A stretch of DNA of 20,409 bases from Candidatus Rifleibacteriota bacterium (lineage in GTDB: Bacteria; Riflebacteria; Ozemobacteria; Ozemobacterales; Ozemobacteraceae). A program made the position numbers and the translations under genes. The stretch is taken from contig JAKJFO010000058.1 of the NCBI GenBank assembly GCA_022704885.1, forward strand, positions 1-20,409. The letters are read 5' to 3'. The notes beneath the pieces were generated by a model. The model worked only from the letters and a program-made list of their open reading frames with translations, was not told the origin of the DNA and ran no database searches. Of the stretch, positions 7,644 to 16,094 are shown piece by piece (position 1 is the stretch's first letter; every line of letters begins with the position of its first letter).

Positions 7644-8419
7644 AGATATATAAGGGAAGCGGCTATCTGAGCCACTGCCAGCTGCGGGTTGTAGAACTCT
7701 ACCGGCAGTTTGAGATCAGCGGGAAAACGTATGGCAAGATCGAGCAAAGTGCTTTCTGAAACATTCAGATGCAGCAACATGCTCGAATAGAGCTCTTCAT
7801 CGCTGACTGCCGCACCCATAAAAATCTTTACGCGCGCAGTCGCATCGCCCGGCAACGCCAGTCCGGTCGCCGACAGTATTCGTTCGATATCTTCGAGCCA
7901 TGCCGGTTCGGCAAAAAACTGCATGAGCACAGGCGGGGTCGCGACTGCCAGCGGCAACAGCCAGCAGACTAGATCAGTGCCACCACTTCTGCCCCGACCG
8001 GCCTCGATAAAGCCATTTCTGACGAAGATCTTTTGTGACGGCTGATTGTCATGTAATGTCTCGGCAACCAGCAAAGCCGCCCGACTGCGAATCTCGGCGC
8101 TCTGGCAGGCCAGTCTCAGAATGCTGCTGCCATAGCCTCTGCCGGTTTTTCCAGGCGCGGCCGCCAGAGAAATCCGGTAACAGCCGGGCATCTCGGCCTG
8201 ATCGAAACGAATCTGCGCCACCGCTTCGCCAGCGTCTTCGAGAATAAAACCGCAATGCCCCGCATCAGCCAGAAATGCGGCAAACCAGCGTTCATGCTCC
8301 TCGTAAGGAAACATGCGCTGGTCGATACACCAGCGCATGGTAGCCGGATCTACCCGCCAGTCGTAAATCATGCGACAGTCGTTCTCGCGCCAGCGCCGAA
8401 GCTTCAGATCATTTCCCAT
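7628..8419 (-). CDS. pseH: PseH-like GNAT N-acetyltransferase with an unassigned C-terminal domain
   Basis: 263 residues. Residues 1-150 are a GNAT domain of the Acetyltransf_3/RimJ kind, with the acetyl-CoA pyrophosphate loop Gly-Lys-Thr-Gly-Arg-Gly-Tyr-Gly near 90-97 and a Asn-Gln-Pro-Ser-Gln-Lys...Arg-Asn-Gly-Phe end at 125-137, typical of the fold. In the pseudaminic acid pathway PseH acetylates N-4 of UDP-4-amino-4,6-dideoxy-beta-L-AltNAc, and this gene completes the set. Known PseH proteins are about 160-180 residues; here roughly 100 extra residues (about 160-263) follow that I do not recognise. The start overlaps the end of pseI by 16 nt, which suggests coupling. The symbol rests on context: the acyl donor may differ from acetyl-CoA, and the fold alone does not fix the substrate. 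Confidence 0.7.
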   Translation of the reverse strand: MGNDLKLRRWRENDCRMIYDWRVDPATMRWCIDQRMFPYEEHERWFAAFLADAGHCGFILEDAGEAVAQIRFDQAEMPGCYRISLAAAPGKTGRGYGSSILRLACQSAEIRSRAALLVAETLHDNQPSQKIFVRNGFIEAGRGRSGGTDLVCWLLPLAVATPPVLMQFFAEPAWLEDIERILSATGLALPGDATARVKIFMGAAVSDEELYSSMLLHLNVSESTLLDLAIRFPADLKLPVEFYNPQLAVAQIAASLIYLQQNR

Positions 8420-9447
8420 GTCAGAATGTCGTCCTCTTCTATGTCACGACGGGCAGTGCGGCCAATGACGATTTCCATGTGCCGAACCGGTATGCCAAAT
8501 CCGGGGCGCTTGACCGCGAGCATCTCTTCGCGTATCACAGTTCCGGCCGGAATATTTACCGCCGCCACCAGACTGCGGCGGGCAATACGATAAAGCTCGT
8601 TTTCAGCGGCAGTATGCTGCTTGAGTGGCGAACCCAGCAATTTTTCTGTCTGCCGTATCGCCTCGACCATCGCCTTGAGTTCTCCAGGTTCGAGTGAAAA
8701 TGGATGATCGGGGCCTTCCTGCTGCCTTGACAGTGTAAAATGCTTTTCTATTATACAGGCGCCACGGGCGACTGCCGCAACATCGGTGACATGGCCCATC
8801 GTATGATCGGAAAAGCCGACCGGCAGCCCGAAAGCCTGACGCATGGTATCCATCGCACGTAGATTGATATCTTCGTATTTCGGCGGATAAGCGATAGCAC
8901 AATGCAGAAGCGCGACCTCACTGCTGCCGCCCGCTTTTATCGCCGCCAGAGCGATCTCGATGTCTTCGAGACTGGCCATTCCGGTTGACAGAACTATTGG
9001 TTTACCGGTCGCCGAGATCTTTTTGAGCATCGGCAGATGGGTGATTTCGAAGCTCGCGACCTTATAAGCTGCCACCCCAGCAGCTTCGAGCTCATCTACT
9101 GCGTTCAGGTCAAAAGGAGTCGAAAGAAAGATTATGCCCTTCTGGCGGCAGTATGCCATAAGATCCGGAGTCCATTGCCGCGGAATCTCGATACGCTTGA
9201 TGATATCCCACAACGATTCACCTTCTTTGGTGAGCTTCTTGTCTTTGAGATAGCTGGCCATCGGAGTTTTCTTCGAATAAATCGCTTCGGCCGAAAAAAT
9301 CTGAAATTTTACTGCATCGGCGCCGGCTTCGACTGCGACATCGATCAGCTTTTTCGCATTGGCAAAATCTCGGTTATGGTTGCTGCCTGCCTCAGCAATA
9401 ATGAAACACTTTTGTTCATGCCCGATTTCATGTTGACCAATTTTCAA
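8404..9447 (-). CDS. pseI: Nonulosonic acid synthase, NeuB family (PseI by context)
   Basis: 347 residues: a TIM-barrel NeuB domain (about 10-265) followed by a SAF/antifreeze-like domain (about 285-345). It condenses phosphoenolpyruvate with a six-carbon N-acylated sugar to form a nine-carbon nonulosonic acid. Motifs include Ile-Ile-Ala-Glu-Ala-Gly-Ser-Asn-His-Asn near 15-24, Ala-Asp-Ala-Val-Lys-Phe-Gln, Ser-Asp-His-Thr-Met-Gly and Glu-Lys-His-Phe-Thr-Leu-Ser. Context (pseB, C, G, F beside it) says pseudaminic acid synthase. However the first motif reads like sialic or legionaminic acid synthases; PseI proteins usually have Ala-Glu-Leu-Ser-Ala-Asn-His-Asn there. The start is a TTG supported by GGAG 8 nt upstream. 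It overlaps pseG by 20 nt. Confidence 0.85.
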   Translation of the reverse strand: MKIGQHEIGHEQKCFIIAEAGSNHNRDFANAKKLIDVAVEAGADAVKFQIFSAEAIYSKKTPMASYLKDKKLTKEGESLWDIIKRIEIPRQWTPDLMAYCRQKGIIFLSTPFDLNAVDELEAAGVAAYKVASFEITHLPMLKKISATGKPIVLSTGMASLEDIEIALAAIKAGGSSEVALLHCAIAYPPKYEDINLRAMDTMRQAFGLPVGFSDHTMGHVTDVAAVARGACIIEKHFTLSRQQEGPDHPFSLEPGELKAMVEAIRQTEKLLGSPLKQHTAAENELYRIARRSLVAAVNIPAGTVIREEMLAVKRPGFGIPVRHMEIVIGRTARRDIEEDDILTWEMI

Positions 9448-10729
9448 AATCTCTGCTCCAGTCTGCTGCCAGCAAATCTACCGGCTGCCACGCCATATTT
9501 TCGACAAGATCGGCACATCTCGACGCGCCACCACCGTCGATGAGGGCACGCTGTCGGCGCATCATTTCCTGCCACTGTTCCGGCATATTGCGGAACTCTT
9601 TCAAGATACCATATATGAAATCGCCGTTTGCACCGCTTTCATCATCGACCAGAAAACTCGTATTGTCGCGTCTGATGACGTCGCTGGCGCTCTGGTTCTG
9701 CAATTCACGGCGGCGAACGACGCTGTCAGGTTCTACTGCATTTTTCAGCGACCTTATGCCAGTGTCAAAAACCGATGATTGAAGACTTTGATTGATCTGC
9801 TCGGCAATATCTAGCAGAAAACTGGTTGCCTGTTGTTTGATCACGACAGAGGTCTGGCGCTGATTCTCGACCCAGACCAGGCAAAGATTCGGAACGCCAA
9901 GACAGTAAGCCTCCCACAGCGTCGTACCACCACCGGTAATGGCAAAAGCACTGCTCGCCAGCAATTCAGGAAAACGGTCGCTGTCGGTGTTGAGAAAGCG
10001 CCTGGTCGGATCGCGGCCAATCCAGGCATTGATCGCATCGAGCGGGCAGTTGTCGGAAACCGAAACGCAGATACGATTGGCGAGTCCATCGGGAACCGCC
10101 GACAAAACCTTGATCAGTGGTGCAACCACATCGCCACCACCGAGAGTGATCATTATCAGTCCATCATCGCTGTATGGTCGATCGCGCAAAGCAACTACTT
10201 CAGGCCTGATCAGCGTATATTCCTCGCCACACATGATAGAGGGAATCTTCTGGCGCTCGTAGGGCTCGCGTGAAAACAGCGGATTCGGGTTCAACACAGC
10301 CTGAGCTGGCGTATCGCGGCTGGCAAGATCATCGATAACCATAATCGGCAGCTTTTGCCGGCCAAATCGCTGCAAAAAGGCATAATCTTCGCCATTATAG
10401 AAGTAAGTGTCGATGACCAGGCAATCAACCCGCAGATCGAATTCACGGTTGAGAATTTCGAGCAGAGCCCGCGAATCTTCGGCCGACGTTCTAAACGGCC
10501 CGAACTCGATCAGATTGATTACCCGGTTCACTCTGTGAGTACCTTTATTCAACATGGTTTTCGGCAGTCCGGATCCGATAAAAAAAACGACCCAGTTGCG
10601 CCTGACCATTTCCAGCGCCAGCGTACGGCATCGCATGAAATGCCCCATGCCGATACCAGAACCGGCGTCTACCCTGAAAACAGCTGTTTTTGTCGGGGCC
10701 AGGCCCCTTCGGTTCAATCCGATCGGCAT
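9428..10729 (-). CDS. pseG: PseG-type UDP-sugar hydrolase, enlarged
   Basis: 433 residues. PseG removes UDP from UDP-2,4-diacetamido-2,4,6-trideoxy-beta-L-altropyranose to give the free sugar for PseI. The signature Gly-Ile-Gly-Met-Gly-His-Phe-Met-Arg-Cys at 25-34 contains the expected catalytic histidine (His30). The C-terminal GT-B-like half has Ile-Thr-Gly-Gly-Gly-Thr-Thr-Leu-Trp-Glu at 264-273 and the Glu-Asn-Gln nucleotide-site motif at 288-290. A closing Asp-Gly-Gly-Gly-Ala-Ser-Arg (398-404) matches the family end. Known PseG proteins have about 270-370 residues; the excess here appears to be an insert at about 308-372. The start is 6 nt after the pseF stop; no strong ribosome binding site is seen, so coupling is likely. 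Confidence 0.85.
   Translation of the reverse strand: MPIGLNRRGLAPTKTAVFRVDAGSGIGMGHFMRCRTLALEMVRRNWVVFFIGSGLPKTMLNKGTHRVNRVINLIEFGPFRTSAEDSRALLEILNREFDLRVDCLVIDTYFYNGEDYAFLQRFGRQKLPIMVIDDLASRDTPAQAVLNPNPLFSREPYERQKIPSIMCGEEYTLIRPEVVALRDRPYSDDGLIMITLGGGDVVAPLIKVLSAVPDGLANRICVSVSDNCPLDAINAWIGRDPTRRFLNTDSDRFPELLASSAFAITGGGTTLWEAYCLGVPNLCLVWVENQRQTSVVIKQQATSFLLDIAEQINQSLQSSVFDTGIRSLKNAVEPDSVVRRRELQNQSASDVIRRDNTSFLVDDESGANGDFIYGILKEFRNMPEQWQEMMRRQRALIDGGGASRCADLVENMAWQPVDLLAADWSRDFENWST
9456..9459 (-). promoter_or_regulatory. Ribosome binding site for the TTG start of pseI
   Basis: On the minus strand GGAG lies 8 nt before the TTG at 9447, inside the end of pseG. It supports a rare start codon where no suitable ATG is near the conserved N-terminus. 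Confidence 0.65.
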
Positions 10730-10735
10730 AATTGA

Positions 10736-11494
10736 CTATCGGCTCAGCAAAAAGCCAGTCGGCAATTCAAATGGCACTCCGGCCGAATTGATCGCCAGAA
10801 TCTCCGGATGCTCGTGCAGAAAAGCCAGTATTTCATACATCGAACACAGCGGCTGAAGTTGGACCAGCTGTTCAAAAACTTTCTGCAGCATCTGATAATC
10901 TTCTGTCCTGTCGAGAGTAAGCCTGATGTCGGGCATTTCGAGTCCGTAAGACATGCCAAAGGTCTTGAATTCATCGGGAAACTCGCGTATGTATGAAGTA
11001 ACATGCTCGCGATGAAGTGGCTGAACGGCGATTGCATCGACGCGGCGCAATACGTCGGCGCATACCACTTCGATATCGAACCCCTTGGGAAAATTCGGCG
11101 GGCTGACATTTGACGTATAATCGTTGCCCATAGCTGCATGCAGAGCGAGCAAGGCATCGATCATTCCCGGATCGACCAGCGGGCAATCCGCGGTTATTCT
11201 TATCATGGTCCGGCAGGGGTAAGCATCGAGCGCCTTTATATAACGCGAAAGAACGTCTTCGGTACTGCCCCTTACGCAGGCAATATCGTTTTCGACACAC
11301 CATTGATAAAGACGATCATCGATCGGCGCATCTGGAACCGCGACTACCACCCGATCAACGCCAAACGCGGCACGGCAGCGACTTACGACGTGATCTATCA
11401 CCAGCCGGCCGGCCAGTTCCATCATGGTCTTGCCGGGAAGCCGGGTCGAACTCATTCGCGCCTGTATGACAATCTGATTATTCACTCTGTTCAC
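10736..11494 (-). CDS. pseF: SpsF-type cytidylyltransferase (PseF role)
   Basis: 252 residues of the SpsF/COG1861 nucleotidyltransferase family: Ile-Val-Ile-Gln-Ala-Arg-Met-Ser-Ser-Thr-Arg-Leu-Pro-Gly-Lys at the N-terminus is the CTP-binding loop, followed by Arg-Ile-Thr-Ala-Asp-Cys-Pro-Leu-Val-Asp for metal and nucleotide binding. In this operon it should activate pseudaminic acid to CMP-pseudaminic acid. The Campylobacter and Helicobacter PseF is a NeuA-like protein with a different loop, so this is the SpsF-type replacement found in Bacillus-like spore-coat loci and in other phyla. A GTG at 11494 forms a 4-nt GTGA overlap with the pseC stop codon and has a good ribosome binding site. An ATG at 11521 would add nine residues but lacks one. 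Confidence 0.8.
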   Translation of the reverse strand: MNRVNNQIVIQARMSSTRLPGKTMMELAGRLVIDHVVSRCRAAFGVDRVVVAVPDAPIDDRLYQWCVENDIACVRGSTEDVLSRYIKALDAYPCRTMIRITADCPLVDPGMIDALLALHAAMGNDYTSNVSPPNFPKGFDIEVVCADVLRRVDAIAVQPLHREHVTSYIREFPDEFKTFGMSYGLEMPDIRLTLDRTEDYQMLQKVFEQLVQLQPLCSMYEILAFLHEHPEILAINSAGVPFELPTGFLLSR

Positions 11495-12693
11495 GCCAAA
11501 GCCACCTCGAGAACTGAACATACTCTTGCAATATCAGCGTCTGTCAACTGCGGAAAACAGGGCAGCGACAAAGCCCTTCGATAGTATGCCTGAGACTGCG
11601 TGAATTCTGCGACACAAACCGGGTCTTTGTAATAAGGCATCAGCGGCACTGGTATATAATGCACCTGCGTGCCGATACCTGCTTCTCTGAGATGATTCAT
11701 CACCGTAGCCCGGCTTTTGCCGGCAGAGTCGAAATCAATAAGAGTCACCGCCAGATGATAAGCATGCCAGACACCTTCAGCCGCCTTTGGAAATGCGATA
11801 TGCGGGTGCCCGCCAAGACGCGTTTCGTAAGCCGCGACAATTTCGCGCCGCCGCACTATGCCTGCTGTCAGCCGATGCAGTTGCGATTCGCCCAGAGCGG
11901 CCTGAATATCGGTCATGCGATAATTGAAACCAAGCTGCTGCATCTCGTAATACCATGGATTTGCGCTGCCATCAGCAGCAAAAGCCTCGGCTTTGTTCAT
12001 GAATTCTGCAGGGTCACGCGTGATGCCATGCGTGCGCAACTGCCTGAGACGGTGAGCCAGAGCATCATCATGCGTCAGAACCATGCCACCTTCGCCGGTG
12101 GTGATGTGCTTTACCGGATGAAAACTCAATACCGTCATATCAGGCGCCGGCCATTCGCCGACTTTCCAGCGAATGCCCTGGCTGTCTTCCCAGGTTGCTC
12201 CAATCGAATGGCAGGCATCCTGTATCCAGACAAAACCAAATTCCTTTTTCAACTGCGCAAAAGCCTGCATATCACAGGGATGCCCGGCAAAATCGACGGT
12301 CACCACCACTTTTACCGGTCGTTTTTCTGACTGCGCCTTTTCCAGCAGGCGACGGCAAGACAGGAGCGACATGGTAAGAGTTTCCGGGTCGATATCGGCA
12401 AACCAGACGTCTGCCCCGACGTATCGCGCGCAGTTGGCGCTGGCCACAAAGGTTATTGCCGAAGTTACCGCCAGATCGCCAGGCTGCAGACCGGCTGCCA
12501 TACAGGCAAGATGCAATGCCGCAGTACCGTTGCAAACAGCGATGGCATGACCGGCACCGGCTTCGAGGCATACTGCCTTTTCAAAGCTTTCTATGGCAGG
12601 CCCCTGAGTCAGGTAATCAGACTTCAGAACAGCAACTACAGCATCGATATCTTCGCGACTGATCTCCTGACGTCCGTAGGGAATGAACTTCAT
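11491..12693 (-). CDS. pseC: PLP-dependent UDP-4-keto-6-deoxy-AltNAc C4 aminotransferase PseC
   Basis: 400 residues, full length for the DegT/DnrJ/EryC1/StrS family. The N-terminus, with Ile-Pro-Tyr-Gly-Arg-Gln-Glu-Ile and Ser-Asp-Tyr-Leu-Thr-Gln-Gly-Pro, is distinctive of PseC. The PLP lysine is Lys195 in Phe-His-Pro-Val-Lys-His-Ile-Thr-Thr-Gly-Glu-Gly-Gly; Asp159 in Trp-Ile-Gln-Asp-Ala-Cys-His-Ser fits the residue that pairs with the pyridine nitrogen. It transfers an amino group from glutamate to C-4 of the PseB product, making UDP-4-amino-4,6-dideoxy-beta-L-AltNAc. The start ATG overlaps the pseB stop codon by 4 nt (ATGA), and its own stop overlaps the pseF start by 4 nt. Confidence 0.95.
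   Translation of the reverse strand: MKFIPYGRQEISREDIDAVVAVLKSDYLTQGPAIESFEKAVCLEAGAGHAIAVCNGTAALHLACMAAGLQPGDLAVTSAITFVASANCARYVGADVWFADIDPETLTMSLLSCRRLLEKAQSEKRPVKVVVTVDFAGHPCDMQAFAQLKKEFGFVWIQDACHSIGATWEDSQGIRWKVGEWPAPDMTVLSFHPVKHITTGEGGMVLTHDDALAHRLRQLRTHGITRDPAEFMNKAEAFAADGSANPWYYEMQQLGFNYRMTDIQAALGESQLHRLTAGIVRRREIVAAYETRLGGHPHIAFPKAAEGVWHAYHLAVTLIDFDSAGKSRATVMNHLREAGIGTQVHYIPVPLMPYYKDPVCVAEFTQSQAYYRRALSLPCFPQLTDADIARVCSVLEVALA
11502..11508 (-). promoter_or_regulatory. Ribosome binding site that decides the GTG start of pseF
   Basis: On the minus strand GAGGTGG, inside the last codons of pseC, lies 7 nt before the GTG at 11494. It supports this start over the upstream ATG at 11521. Confidence 0.6.
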
Positions 12694-13670
12694 TCAACTA
12701 CGCCTTTCTGCTGCAGCAGGCTCTTTAAGCCTTCGACATCGAGCCACTGACGGTTGGTATCGCTTGAATACTCGAAACCCTCAGGAACCTCTGTCGCTCC
12801 TTCCGGCAGAACAACACGCCAGAAGGGAAAATCAGGCAGTTTGATATAGCGATCGCCATATTCGTAGAGGTTACGCGAATCGTCGCGTGAAATCATCATT
12901 TCATGTAATTTCTCGCCAGGCCGTATGCCAATTGTGCGATAACGGCAGCCGGGAGCGATAGCCTCTGCCAGATCGGTCAGACGCATGCTCGGGATCTTGG
13001 GAATGTAAAGTTCACCACCGGTCATGATGTTGAACGAATCAACAACGAATTTGACCGCCTGCGGCAGAGTGATCCAGAATCTGGTCATACGCTCATCGGT
13101 TATCGGCAGTTCGCCTGTTTCTGCAAGCTTCATAAACAATGGCACGACGCTGCCGCGACTGCCGATTACGTTGCCATAGCGCACAACAGCGAACCTTGTC
13201 ACCATTTTGCCGGAATAGGCATTAGCCGCGATGAACAGCTTGTCAGAACACAGCTTGGTTGCACCGTAGAGATTGACCGGGTTACATGCCTTGTCGGTAC
13301 TCAAGGCCACAACCTTTTGAACACCGGCTTCCAGTGATGCATTGATCAAATTCTGCGCACCCATGATATTGGTCTGCACCGCTTCAAAAGGATTGTATTC
13401 AGAGGCCGGCACCTGTTTTATGGCAGCGGCATGAATTACCAGATCAACTCCGCAAAGCGCCCGATAAAGCCTTTTTTCATCACGCACATCACCAAGAAAG
13501 AAGCGCAGGCGGTCTGATGAAAACATCTGCGACATCTGATACTGTTTGAATTCGTCGCGCGAATAGACGATTATCTTGCGTGGATCGAATTCTTCGAGCG
13601 CTCTTTTTACAAATGCCTTACCAAAAGAGCCTGTGCCGCCGGTTACAAGAATGCTTTTACCATTCAGCAT
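12690..13670 (-). CDS. pseB: UDP-GlcNAc 4,6-dehydratase (C5-inverting) PseB
   Basis: 326 residues of the short-chain dehydrogenase FlaA1/PseB type, close to the usual 330. The NADP-binding loop Thr-Gly-Gly-Thr-Gly-Ser-Phe-Gly is at 10-17, the catalytic Thr-Asp-Lys at 125-127 and the Tyr-x-x-x-Lys pair at Tyr135/Lys139. The single-domain length sets it apart from membrane-bound CapD-type dehydratases and Thr-Asp-Lys sets it apart from classical dehydratases such as RmlB. It performs the first step of pseudaminic acid synthesis, turning UDP-GlcNAc into UDP-2-acetamido-2,6-dideoxy-beta-L-arabino-hexos-4-ulose. A purine-rich GAGGGGG lies just before the ATG on the minus strand. The 39-nt gap to the nucleotidyltransferase shows no promoter, so it is probably transcribed from upstream. 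Confidence 0.95.
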   Translation of the reverse strand: MLNGKSILVTGGTGSFGKAFVKRALEEFDPRKIIVYSRDEFKQYQMSQMFSSDRLRFFLGDVRDEKRLYRALCGVDLVIHAAAIKQVPASEYNPFEAVQTNIMGAQNLINASLEAGVQKVVALSTDKACNPVNLYGATKLCSDKLFIAANAYSGKMVTRFAVVRYGNVIGSRGSVVPLFMKLAETGELPITDERMTRFWITLPQAVKFVVDSFNIMTGGELYIPKIPSMRLTDLAEAIAPGCRYRTIGIRPGEKLHEMMISRDDSRNLYEYGDRYIKLPDFPFWRVVLPEGATEVPEGFEYSSDTNRQWLDVEGLKSLLQQKGVVE

Positions 13671-13709
13671 GCCTTCCCCCTCGATGTTTAAGCTGGACGC
13701 TGAAACAGA

Positions 13710-14723
13710 TTACTGATTCAGCAGAGTTCTTGCGCTCAGGTCGATAATGCTGTTGTCGCCAATATTCATGCGCTGAAACTGCCCGGTCAGTTCAACCGAA
13801 TCTCCGATCAGCGACTTTTCGAGAACCGTGCTGCGCAAGATCGAATTCGGGTTGATTACCGAATCCTTGATGATCGAATCATGTATCTTGCAGTTCTTGG
13901 CTATCGAGACATAAGGCCCGATAACACTGTGCTTCACTTCGGCACTCGGATGAATAGAAACCGGCGGAATTATCACACAACCTTCGAGACAGACATGATT
14001 GCCACTGGCACGCTCAAGCAGAAAGCGGTTGGTATAAAGAAGAGTCTCGGGCTTGCCACAGTCGAGCCATTCTTCTATTTCAGGCGCTCCCAGCTGTTTA
14101 CCATCTTTGATCATCAGTTTAAAAACTTCGGGCAGGTAAAACTCACCCTTTACACGAAGATTTTCTCTGATGGCGCGCGCTATGTAGTCCATGAAGCTGC
14201 GACCATCCTTGAGGTAATAAAGGCCGACCTGCGCCAGCTTACTTACCGGCTCATCGGGCTTTTCGACCATGTCGACGATAATGTTGTCGCGCATGACATT
14301 CACACCAAAGCGCTGATAATCTTCGACTTCCTTTGAATAAATCAAACCGTCGAGACCGTCGCAAAGTTTGGGAATGCGTGTCAGGTCGGTAACGAACAGC
14401 GTATCGTTGAATACCACCAGAACGTCATCGCCCGGCTGAATTCGCGGCGAAGCCAGCGAAACTGCGTGTGCCGGGCCAAGCAGTTCGGTCTGCTGAATGT
14501 ATACTGCATTCAGGCCAGGATAGTGCTTTTCGACATAACGCTGAATCACCAGGCCATTTTCGTCGGTAATGATGATGTATTCATCGATCTTCAGTTTTTT
14601 CAAACCATCGATTACATGCTGTAGCACGGTTTTGCCGGCCACGCGCACAAGCGATTTGGGCTTGGTGAAGGTGTGAGGTCTTAATCTGGTTCCTTTTCCG
14701 GCGACCGGCAGAATGAGCTTCAT
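13710..14723 (-). CDS. Sugar-1-phosphate nucleotidyltransferase with C-terminal left-handed beta-helix
   Basis: 337 residues. The nucleotidyltransferase domain (1-235) has Gly-Lys-Gly-Thr-Arg-Leu-Arg-Pro at 9-16 with Lys-Pro-Lys at 21-23, Asn-Asp at 106-107 for metal binding, Glu-Lys-Pro at 154-156 and Trp-Leu-Asp-Cys-Gly at 219-223. Hexapeptide repeats (about 245-335) form a left-handed beta-helix. The family includes glucose-1-phosphate thymidylyltransferases and uridylyltransferases. Its 4-nt ATGA overlap with the UDP-glucose dehydrogenase gene suggests it makes UDP-glucose for that enzyme, but dTTP or another nucleotide cannot be excluded from sequence. GGGAG about 7 nt upstream supports the start. 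Confidence 0.8.
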   Translation of the reverse strand: MKLILPVAGKGTRLRPHTFTKPKSLVRVAGKTVLQHVIDGLKKLKIDEYIIITDENGLVIQRYVEKHYPGLNAVYIQQTELLGPAHAVSLASPRIQPGDDVLVVFNDTLFVTDLTRIPKLCDGLDGLIYSKEVEDYQRFGVNVMRDNIIVDMVEKPDEPVSKLAQVGLYYLKDGRSFMDYIARAIRENLRVKGEFYLPEVFKLMIKDGKQLGAPEIEEWLDCGKPETLLYTNRFLLERASGNHVCLEGCVIIPPVSIHPSAEVKHSVIGPYVSIAKNCKIHDSIIKDSVINPNSILRSTVLEKSLIGDSVELTGQFQRMNIGDNSIIDLSARTLLNQ

Positions 14724-16039
14724 GGCCTTCTCCCGATGCCTTCGTAATCAAAACCGAGCTGCTGCATCTTTTTCGGCTCGAAAAGATTGCGTCCATCGAG
14801 AATGATCGGGCTCTTGAGCAATCCCTTGATTTTATCGAGATCCGGTCGCCTGAATTCGTTCCATTCAGTCACGATTACCAGTGCATCGGCCCCTTCAAGA
14901 ATATCGTATGACTTTTTGCCATATATTATGCGGTCTGCGAAGAACTTGCGGGCTTCTTTGGCGGCTTCAGGGTCATAGGCCTTTACCGTAGCGCCGGCAG
15001 CCAGCAGCTGTTCGATCAGCACTATCGAAGGAGCCTCGCGCATGTCATCGGTATTGGGCTTGAAAGCAAGACCCCAGACCGCGATGGTTCTGCCCTTGAG
15101 ATCTTCACCGAAACGACGCACAACCTTGCTGAACAGCACTTTTTTCTGGCGATAATTCACTGCTTCAACCGCTTCGAGAATTTCGAGTTTGTAAGAGTTC
15201 TGCGAAGCTGTTCGAACCAGCGCCTGAACGTCTTTCGGAAAACACGACCCGCCATAGCCAGCACCCGGAAAGATGAACGGGTAGCCAATACGTGAGTCTG
15301 AGCCGATCCCCTGACGAACCTGAGCGACATCTACACCGAGAATTTCACACAGATTGGCAATGTCGTTCATGAACGAAATCTTGGTGGCCAGCATCGCATT
15401 GGCAGCGTATTTGGTCATTTCGGCCGAAGCGATATCCATCACCAGAATCGGCTTGCCGGTTCTGACGAAAGGAGAATAGAGTTCCTTCATCAGCTCACCG
15501 GTGCGAACATCGTCGCAGCCAACAACAACGCGGTCAGGCTTCATGAAGTCGTCGATAGCATTGCCTTCTTTCAAAAATTCAGGATTGCTGACGACATCGA
15601 AGGGAATATTCTCGCCGCGTTTTGCGAGCTCTTCTTTGATAACTGCCTTAACCTTTTCGCCGGTGCCAACCGGTACGGTAGATTTGTCGACGATGATTTT
15701 GTATTCGGTCATGCATCGCCCGATACCGCGTGCCACCGCGATAACGTGCTGCAGATCGGCTGAACCATCTTCGCCGGGCGGGGTGCCGACTGCGATGAAC
15801 AGCAAAAGACACTTGGCGACAGCCTCTTCAAGACTGGTCGTAAAAGTCAGACGTTCTTCTTCGACGTTGCGCTTGACCAGGCCTTCAAGGCCGGGTTCAT
15901 AGATCGGTATGATGCCGTTTTTGAGATCCTCTATTTTTTTAGCATTGGTATCGACACAGATTACGTCGTTTCCTGACTCGGCGAAACAGGTTCCACTGAC
16001 CAGGCCGACATAGCCTGTTCCAATCATGGCTATTTTCAT
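14720..16039 (-). CDS. ugd: UDP-glucose 6-dehydrogenase
   Basis: 439 residues, standard length. The N-terminal NAD site Gly-Thr-Gly-Tyr-Val-Gly-Leu-Val is at 7-14. Thr-Val-Pro-Val-Gly-Thr at 121-126 and Asn-Pro-Glu-Phe-Leu-Lys-Glu-Gly at 152-159 are family motifs. The catalytic cysteine is Cys266 in [10 protein letters not shown], and a C-terminal UDP-binding domain completes the protein. It oxidises UDP-glucose to UDP-glucuronate with two NAD+. It is the first gene of the minus-strand operon, with an AAAGG site about 9 nt before the ATG and a promoter in the divergent gap. A UDP-ManNAc dehydrogenase is less likely given the length and motifs. Confidence 0.92.
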   Translation of the reverse strand: MKIAMIGTGYVGLVSGTCFAESGNDVICVDTNAKKIEDLKNGIIPIYEPGLEGLVKRNVEEERLTFTTSLEEAVAKCLLLFIAVGTPPGEDGSADLQHVIAVARGIGRCMTEYKIIVDKSTVPVGTGEKVKAVIKEELAKRGENIPFDVVSNPEFLKEGNAIDDFMKPDRVVVGCDDVRTGELMKELYSPFVRTGKPILVMDIASAEMTKYAANAMLATKISFMNDIANLCEILGVDVAQVRQGIGSDSRIGYPFIFPGAGYGGSCFPKDVQALVRTASQNSYKLEILEAVEAVNYRQKKVLFSKVVRRFGEDLKGRTIAVWGLAFKPNTDDMREAPSIVLIEQLLAAGATVKAYDPEAAKEARKFFADRIIYGKKSYDILEGADALVIVTEWNEFRRPDLDKIKGLLKSPIILDGRNLFEPKKMQQLGFDYEGIGRRP

Positions 16040-16065
16040 TTTTCTGCTACCTTTCTCTTTTGCAG

Positions 16066-16094
16066 TTGAAATATGATAAATTGAAAGTCATAAT
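16066..16094 (+). promoter_or_regulatory. Sigma70-like promoter of the lptF-type operon
   Basis: TTGAAA (16066-16071) and CATAAT (16089-16094) with a 17-nt spacer match the consensus at 5 of 6 positions each. Initiation would fall near 16101, giving a leader of about 40 nt to the ATG at 16141. This also argues against a longer protein starting at 16060, which lies upstream of the promoter. Confidence 0.55.

Noticed and set aside
12173..12550. Plus-strand frames opposite pseC
   Set aside because: pseC is full length with a catalytic lysine and matching family termini; the opposing frames have no recognisable features.
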